Source: Chrysomallon squamiferum
Taxonomy: Eukaryota; Mollusca; Gastropoda; Neomphalida; Peltospiridae
Direction of reading: 5' to 3'
Length of the DNA: 30,000 nt
NCBI GenBank assembly: GCA_012295275.1
Contig: CM022678.1
Location: forward strand, 3,585,829-3,615,828
The translations under genes and the position numbers were made by a program. Below are positions 9,098 to 18,200 of this stretch, one piece after another; the first letter of the stretch is position 1, and each line of letters begins with the position of its first letter. The notes under the pieces were generated by a model, which saw only the letters and a list, made by a program, of their open reading frames with translations, was not told the origin of the DNA and searched no databases.

Positions 9098-12000
9098 GTA
9101 ACAGTAACAGTTCTATTAACAATAATAACAACAGCAGTGACAATAACAGTATAATAATACTAGAGGTGTAAAATACCTTTAAAATGTTTTCGTCTCGGTC
9201 AAATGCTATTTCTTCTGTGTTGCTGTCTTTTCTGTCCTCGACTGATTCTCCTGTAAATGCATTAAACTGGAGATTACAACTTCAAACAACAATTTACATG
9301 TATAAAAAAAAAAAAAAATTTTACAAATATAAAAATTAATTAAATACACATTGTTTTAAAACTGCAAATTCTTATTATTTTCAGCAAGGATTCTGTGAAA
9401 ACAATGATTAAAAAAAACCTCACTGAAAACAAAAGTAATAAAAGACATTCATCCATATACAGGAAAACACAAGCACAAGCACAAGCCCACTAAACCAAAA
9501 AATTTAAACTAAAATAAATCAACATCTTGTTTTATGAAATGAATATCACAACCAGTGAAACAGCTAAACTTTGAAACATGATGAAAACTAGATGATACTC
9601 AAAACTTCTCAATGGACTGATAAAAACTAGATGATACTCAAAACTTCTCAATGGACTGATAAAAACTAGATGATACTCAAAACTTCTCAATGGACTGATA
9701 AAAACTAGATGATACTCAAAACTTCTCAATGGACTGATAAAAACGTAACGCATGTTAACTCTAGAATATAATACACATGTTTATTTTCTAGATCTATTTA
9801 CTGTCATGTCTGTAGCAGTCACTAGGAGTACAAAATGTTCAAAGACTAACCAAGCAGCTCTTCCTCTTCGTAACTTCCCTCTTCAACGAGATAGTCAGTG
9901 ATGTTCTTCAACACAGGATTCTTTGACACTAGGTTGCAGTTGATCTGCTGTGAACATTTAGAATAATCAGAATAAAGTATAATAATAAAAAAATAAAATA
10001 AAAGTTATACATTTATATATATATACAAAATATAAAAAAACAACTGAAAAACACCCTCCTGACATAAACCCATGTAAATAATGAGACGTAGAAAAGCGTT
10101 ACTAAAGATATAAATATATCAGTGATTTTATGAAAAAAAACAAAAACAAAAAATAAAAAATAAACAATAACAAAACTGAATAACAGCAACTCATGTTTTA
10201 AAACAATTCGATGAAAATTACAGAAAGAAAAGCCAAAGCCAGAAAATAAACAAACAGATCTAAACACACGTAGCTATAATAATATTACAATTTTTTGATG
10301 CCTCAATATTCTAACATGTGTCTAAGGTGCTAACAAAAAAAGTTAGTTTAAATCTTTATATATGACTAAATCCACAAATTGAACATGCTACCCAAAAAAT
10401 AGAAAAGGAAGTAAGCCTTAAAAAAAAAAAAAAAAAAAAAGATGCATACCCCCTTCTCCTGGTCCATTTTTTCGTGATCTTCGTCTTGCCAAAGATGCCA
10501 CTTGTTGTCCAGGTTCTGGATGATCTTTGCGGTGTTCAGTACGTCCTGCCTCACTATGGTTTTGTGCGACGTGATGCCGTCGATGGGTCGAACACGCTGC
10601 TTCAGTTCCCTGTTTAGTGTCGCGCCGAGGTCACACTCCCTCAACTACAAAGCAGAAACATTAAACAAAAATAAAAACAATTAAATCAAAAAAAAAAAGA
10701 CTGTGTGGTCTTATCAGATGTTGTTAATGCGATTCTTATTTTTCGTGTAAGTGAGATCCCAGTTTTTGAACAAGACCATCTTTTCTGAAAGTGAATTATA
10801 CTAATACGAAAACAAATGAAAAAATAAAACCCTCCAAAAAACAACAAAAGCAGTCTAAATGTATTCTGCATACTTCTCAATTTTATTTTGTTATTACCAT
10901 TTTTTTTGAAAAAACTGAATTAAAACAAGAAAAAAAACCCAGTAAAATCTGAAAATATGTTGGCACTGCTGAAAGTGAATTATACTAATACATTTTTCTG
11001 TAATTATTAACTTGTTATGTTAATATGCACAGGGTGAATTGACCAAATGAATTTGGAAGTACGAAGCAAACAAACAGACAAACAAACAAATAAATAAAAC
11101 AATAATACAAAAAGGCCCTAACAAACACTGGACTAAAAGATTTTATTTTTTATTATTACCTACAAAGATGATGAAGTTGGCTTCAAAATGAAAGAATTGT
11201 AACAATGAATTTTACTGTTGAGCTTTTCTTAACATGGTGAACAATATAGAAATGAAACGTGACACTACTGTTAAACACAGACATCAACTTACACGAATGT
11301 TGTTGAGATTCCAGCAGATCTCTTTGATGTTGACATTCTTCTCAAAGGTCACCCAACCGCGACGGAATCTGAATCCTGCAGAGCCACGCGTTCGGTTGAG
11401 GATCCTGATAAATAAAACAGTATTAGTACCACATACCTTAAAACAAATAAATCCTGGATATCTCTTACATACCTAACAGAATGATAAATAAAACAGTATT
11501 AGTACTCTCTCTCTCTTACATACCTTAAACAAATAAAACAGTATTAGTATTCTCTCTCTTACATACCTTACAGAATGATAAATAAAACACTATTAGTATT
11601 GTACAGCACTGGCTGATTCTATCTGTGATTTGTCATCTCACACAAACACAAAACAAAATAAAATAGTCATCTCACTCTCTCTCTCTCTCTCTCTCTCTCA
11701 TCTGTGATTTGTCATCTCTCTCACTCTCTTTCACAAACTGTCATCTGTGATTTGCATCTCACTCTTTTCAGACAACACATCTGTGATTGTCATCTTTTAC
11801 AAACTCTGCACCATCCATCTGTGATTTGTCATCTCACTACACACACCCCATCTGTGATTTGTCATCTCACTACATTGTTTCACAAACTCTCACATCTGGC
11901 TTTGATTTCACAAACTCCCATCTGTGATTTGTCATCTCCCATCTGTGATTTGTCATCTCACTACACACTTTCACAAACTCCCATCTGTGATTTGTCATCT

Positions 12001-15000
12001 CACTACACACTGCCACAGAATCCCGTCCCACAAAACTCACATTTGAAGAGCACTGGTTTGAACAGGAAAACGACACTAAACTAAACCGAAATAGCTGACA
12101 CTCACGGACTCTACTTCTTGCTTGGTGATGGTGGGGGCGAGGTTTCGCAGGAAGATGGAGCTGGTTTTGTGCAGGCATCGAGGCTGGTTTTCCAAGCTTT
12201 CTCCGTTTTTCTCTGTCACATCTTGATCTTTCTCTCCCTCGTCTTCGAATGTTGCTGAGGAAAGACACAAATTGTAAATAAATAAACTCTACCAGTCTTA
12301 GAAATAATAACAGAAAAACACCTCTTCCAAAGCTGCTAATTTGAGCGATAATAATATTTTAAAATAGACAAAAATTTCACCACTAAATTTCTAACCATTA
12401 TTAGAAATAATTAAAAACAAATTTTTGATCTAAAAAATTGCTAATTTAAATAAATAGAAAGAAATTAAAACAAACAAAAAAATGTTTGATTGTTAACATT
12501 CATATAATGTATATTTTAGGCTGTTTTTTATTATTATTATTAACATTTTTTACTATTTTGTTTTACTTTTTTTTGTATCTGCCTCTGTGTAAATGTTAAA
12601 ACAAGTTAAAATGCAAACATAAAACTGAATTTACAACACAGTGAGATCATTACACTGTGATCAAATTTAATTATTTCATTATAATTAGTTTATTTCTTTC
12701 TTATGTTGTTACCTTCTTTCTTTGTAACCTTTGTTACATCTGGTTTCACATTCTCATCGGAGTTGTCTACCCCTGAAGGGCCAGGTTCTGCGTCTTCGAC
12801 ACCAGGTGGCATCGGTTCGGAATCGGAGTATGACCCACTTTCAGACTCAGACTCGCTGTCGTAATTGTAATCCGCCTTTTCGTGTTTCCGTGACGATGCT
12901 TTTTCTGATTTCTCCTCATCATCATCCTCCTGAATAAAGGACAGAAGGAAGAAATGAAAAAACGACAAAGCACCAAACTGCATTAACCTGTTATCAACTA
13001 TCGTAGTAAATAAAATCTGAATAAAATCTAAATCACCATTTATAACTTTGTGAAACTAAAAACAGCTATGGAGATCAGTCTATTAAAAAAGTATACAACG
13101 AATAAAATTTATTTTTGTCCAAACATAATATCAATCAGTGCTCAAATTCATACACAACAGGAAGATATAATAATAATTTTAAAAAAAAATAATAATAATA
13201 ACAATAAAATAAATAAAGTGTGAAAGAGAAATATTAAAAATGTTTGTTGTTGATTGAATGTTTAAGCCAGAAACTGTTAAAACTTACATCTTTTGACTCT
13301 GTTTCTTCTTTTTCTGTCTTCTGCTTGATAAATTCTTTAGCTTTCTTCACAAGTTCTCTTTGTTCACGAGTGACATTCATTTTCAGTGGCTTCTAAGTAA
13401 TTTTGTTTTTTAAATTGTTTTTTAAATTAAAAAAAAACAGAAATAGGAAGAGAGAAATAAAAAAAAAAGGAGTAAATACTATTATTTATGAATTTTAGCT
13501 ATCAGTGGTTTAATTTTATAATGTTTAATTAAAGTAAAATTAAAAAATAATTGAAATAAGAAATAAATTTATTACAAGATTGGTTATTAAAATAACAACT
13601 TTATAAAAATAAAATCATACAAAACTAAATTTAAATAAAACAACTGAAAATTAAAATAAGAACAATGAAAAATAACTAAATAATTAACTGATAATTAAAA
13701 GTAAAATAAAATATTACAAAATACAATTAATATAAATTATAAAAATAATAAAAATAATAAAATAGAATAAAATAAAAAGAGTATAAAAATAAAAAAAAAT
13801 AATAAAATAAAAAAAAAAAAGTATAAAAATAAAATAAAATAAAAAGTAGAAAAAAAATGAAATAAAATAAAAATAAATAAAATAAAATAAAATAAAATGA
13901 ACTAAAATGAAATAAAACAAAATGAACTACACTCACATCTGGGTCTACTGGTTTGGAATCATCTTTGCTTTCTTTGCGTTCTGTTCTTTTTCTTCTTTTC
14001 TCTTCAGGACTGCTGAAAACAATTTTTAAAATTCTTTTTTTATTATCAGCTAGCAATCATATCTTCTTTTATGTACATTTTCTAAACGAGTCAAAAACCA
14101 AATTTCGTTTAATGAAATTTGTAATTTTGTTCCTAGCATATCCTCTTAAAAACCAGATTTGACCACAAAAGCTGAAATTAATAACTGTAACAATGTGATT
14201 TTTTCTATATACCGTTATTAAATAATAACAAAATAAATAATCTAAAGTTTATAATAAAAAAAAAAAAAAAAAAATAAACTAAATTAAACTAAACTATTAA
14301 ACAAATATATAAATAACAAATTATAAAAAATAAAATAAAAAAACACAAATAAAAATTTATGAACTGCTGAAACACACACTACACATTAAGCACATGATAT
14401 TAGACAACAGTTATGTTAAGAGATTTCAAACTCGCGAGACGCAGTCAGGACGTGCTGCGAGTTTCTCACCTCTTTTCAAACGCAGCTGCCACTGGGAGAG
14501 ATTCTGAGTTGTTGCGACTTCGAGAAGCTTCCTCTCTCTCCTCTGTCTCCACATCCAGGATTGTCAGGTCAAAGTCTGTGCCCCCCTCCATCTTGATAAC
14601 AGCTGCAGACACAACACAAATAATTTTAAAACTTAAGTTTTATATACAAAAAAAAAATAAATAAACAAATAACGTCGAACATATGATATCAAACTGAAAA
14701 CACAAAGGTTCGGAGCACATGAATATCTTTAAAAAAAAAAAAAAAATAAAAAAAAATTAATTAAATCAAAAAAATACATTTTTGTCTTCGCAACAGAACT
14801 TTATTTACCAGCATCAAGAAGTTTGACTATGTCATCAGAATTGTCCACATCGAGAGCCACTGACGCGACACGACCTTTGTCCATGAGGTCAATGAATGCA
14901 TTCAGCCTGTTGTGTAACCTCTTGCGTGTCACTTCCTGTTTCCTGTCACATTCCTCGGGGTGATATTTAAACTTAAACCTACAACAAAAACACATCCGAA

Positions 15001-15159
15001 AACAAATTAGAAGTAGCTCGTGGAAAGAGATAATGTTAAATTTTACTTAACAGCTTAATATAATATATTGTGATTAAGGCATCAAAAAATGTTAAGAGAT
15101 AATTTATTATAAATAAAAATGTATGGTTTTTTTAAATATTATGAATTTTAAAAATTTAA

Positions 15160-15204
<45 letters not shown>

Positions 15205-18200
15205 ACTAATAAACAGAATTATTATCATCAGAATAAAGTATTTTATTATATACTAAATATTTATCAAACTGAAAGATTTTGTAAGAAAATCTGCTGAAAA
15301 CTGTAAATTATTTCGCTAAAGTACCTCAAGTCTGAATTAAGAAAAAAAAATACATATTAAAATTTATACATTTATCACAATGTGTCACAATAAATATGAT
15401 TTAAATAAAAAAAATTTCAACTAAAAAAAAAAAAAAAAAAAAAATCTTTATAAATAAATAAATAAATAAATAAATAAAAAATCACTAACACTCACACAGT
15501 AATTTTTAAAATTACTCTAAAATACTCAAACCCTTCCACCTGCTTACCATGCACAATCTGGTGATGAAAAACCACACCTCGATTCATCCCTGCGCTAAGC
15601 AGAGGCGTCCATTTTGGTTTTTTTTGTTTTGTTGTAAAAACGACCGTTTCAAAAACCCTACAACTAACCTAACACTTGTAAAAGCTATCACTGCATTGTG
15701 CGCAGTGCCCTAACACTAAAATAATATCAAGCGATTTCCCCAGTCCGTTGTTTGGTCAATGCAAATATCACCATGGCAGCGGTATCCTTGACGATGATGC
15801 TGCTGTTAATGAATTTTATTTTTTTTTTACATGTAAAACATAACACTAAAAAAAAATTAAACCTATAAAACAACAAACATGACCAAAACTAACAGAAAAA
15901 TAGAAGAAAAAAAAAAAGAATAAGAGAAACAAATAAAAGTTTTTTTTTTTTTTTCACTTAAAAAAGAAGCGAATCCATATGATGCAGTTTTTAAAGTGTG
16001 ATACTGGACTATGCTTACAACATTATATAGCAAAACTCAGAAGATTCAAACACAATATTGATCTAAATCTTCAGTTTTTTTTAATTTTAAATGTTATAAG
16101 CATACAAATTAACACATTAACAAAAATTTTAGAATCTGGATTACATTAAAACGCATTTCTGAAACCTACATCGAAACTGTTCAAAGGCCAAAATAAAAAA
16201 CTACATAATGTTTTTATTTACAACTATACTATTATAAGAGATCATTCTTTAAAAAAAAAAAAAAAAAATACTTTTAAACAGTTTTGTAAATTTAAGAAAT
16301 GTAGGATTGCAGCAAGAAAACAGATTTAGGATATTTGCTTGTGTACAGTAACAGTTTTGCTGTAATACATGTATCAGTATATCCACACAAATATAAGAAA
16401 ACATAAACATAAATTTGTATAATCTGCTATAAAACAGAAACATAAATGTGTATAATCTGCTATAAAACAGAAACATAAATGTGTATAATCTGCTATAAAA
16501 GAGATACATAACTTCGTATCTCTGTGTAAATTTTAAATAACATTTCATTATAACTTCTAAATGACCCAGAAAAGAAACAATGGAACAGGTTTCTACGTAC
16601 CATTCTTCTTCTTTGTGCGCGAGAAAGAATTCGCTGATCTGTTGACGACGAAAGTCTTTCTTGTACTCGTTGTACTTCTTGATGGCGTCCTGGTCATTGA
16701 TGTTGTCATCCTGCTGGGACAGAAACTGTTTGAACGTCAGGATCGGAGGCTGGGTTGGGTAGTCGACTTCTGGTCTGTGAAAAAAAAACGAAATGAAAAA
16801 AAAAATTAATAAAAATTTAAAAACATTTAAAAAAATATATAATTTACAGAACTTAAAACCACAATAAATAGTAAATTTATAAAAAAATATATAAATACAT
16901 ATAAAAAAAAAATAATAATAATAAAAAAAAAAATAAATTTAAAAAATAAAATAAAATTTAAGATGAATAAATAAATAATTAAAATAATTAAAAAAAAAGA
17001 AAAAAGAAAGAAAGAAATAAACAAACACAAATTTAGTAACAAATAAAATTTTAAATAAATTTTTTTTTTAAATAAAATAAAATAAGGCTACTAGCAGCTG
17101 AACAAAACAAGATGACTGTCTAATTAATTATAACAAAATTGTGCTCACACTGGAGGAGAAGGAAAAGGAGCCTGTTGTTGAGGAGGACCCATGTCAGGCC
17201 CCACCCATATCCCTGGGTGGGGAGGACCGTGCATTGGACCACCAAATCCCATTCCATACGGACCCCCATAGCCTCCACTGCCACCCCCACCCCCACCACC
17301 CTCATCCCTGCAAAACAAATGAAAGGTTAAAAAAGTAAATGAAAAAAACATAGACACATAAAAAATATTCTTTCATATACAGTTTTAAAAAATGATTATT
17401 ACTCGTTTCAAAAATGGATTCTGAGAGCTGACAAAATGAAATCGGAATTAAATTTTTATTATAAAATTGTGAAATTTTTTTTAAAAAATAATTTAAAAAT
17501 ATAAAATGAAAATAAATACGTAAAAAAATAAATTAAATTTCTGCCTGATTGAAACAGGACTTTATGATTTTTAGAAAGAAAAATACTAGACTAAATTAGT
17601 GACAATGACATTAAAAACTGGTAACTAGTAATATTTAAAGTCTGCGGCTCACCAGTCTCGTCTGATGCGTTTGTGTGGTGGACTCATATCATGGCGGCCG
17701 GGACTGAACCTGTCCCTCCGACGCGAATCGTAGTCACGCCCGTACGACTCCCGCCGATTGTCCCGGTTTCCACGGTTACTCCACATGTCACGTGACCTTC
17801 CCGAACCTCGCCTGCATATTTATTTTTAAAGTTTGTTAAGTAAAAGGTAAACAGAATACGTCGCCCACATTTGTTTCAGTATTAAAGACATCACTCTTGA
17901 TTAATTCAGCCTGTCTGTTCCTTACACAATAATTGATAGTTTACTAAAAGTGTCTGTTGATATTTTTCATTTTAAAAAAAAACGTTAAAAACACACACAC
18001 ACACACACTCACCGATAGACAGACCCATAGAGACACATACACAGGCAATCAGATATATATTAATAATATTACTTTGAATTCTGGTAAGCTTAAACTTGTC
18101 ATAAATATTAAAGTATATCTGCAAAGGTACAATGAAATTATCTTTAAAAACCCCAATTCTTTTGATCATTAATAACAAACAATGTAAATAAAATAATATT

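Larger units (their letters stand above)
14979..16600 (-). other. ARS2 intron 4
   Basis: About 1.6 kb with GTACGT donor and TTGTAG acceptor. It contains (AAT)n at about 15162-15200, poly(A) and AAAT runs at about 15423-15478, a less AT-rich island at 15530-15800, and a 33-bp tandem repeat near the donor. No coding exon fits the phase. Confidence 0.7.

Noticed and set aside
9584-9744. CRISPR-like array
   Set aside because: The repeats are contiguous with no unique spacers, and the context is a eukaryotic intron.
11405-11436. A 32-bp mini-intron inside ARS2 exon 11
   Set aside because: It has donor, branch and acceptor look-alikes, but its removal shifts the frame to an early stop and it is shorter than known functional introns usually are.
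11704-12268. Open frames on both strands across the CATCTGTGATTTGTCATC repeat
   Set aside because: Repeat-driven frames; only 12254-12106 on the minus strand is ARS2 coding, in a different frame from the long ones.
15660-15800. A U1 or U4 snRNA gene or pseudogene
   Set aside because: Only isolated words of about 9-12 bases match; stems, Sm site and order are absent.
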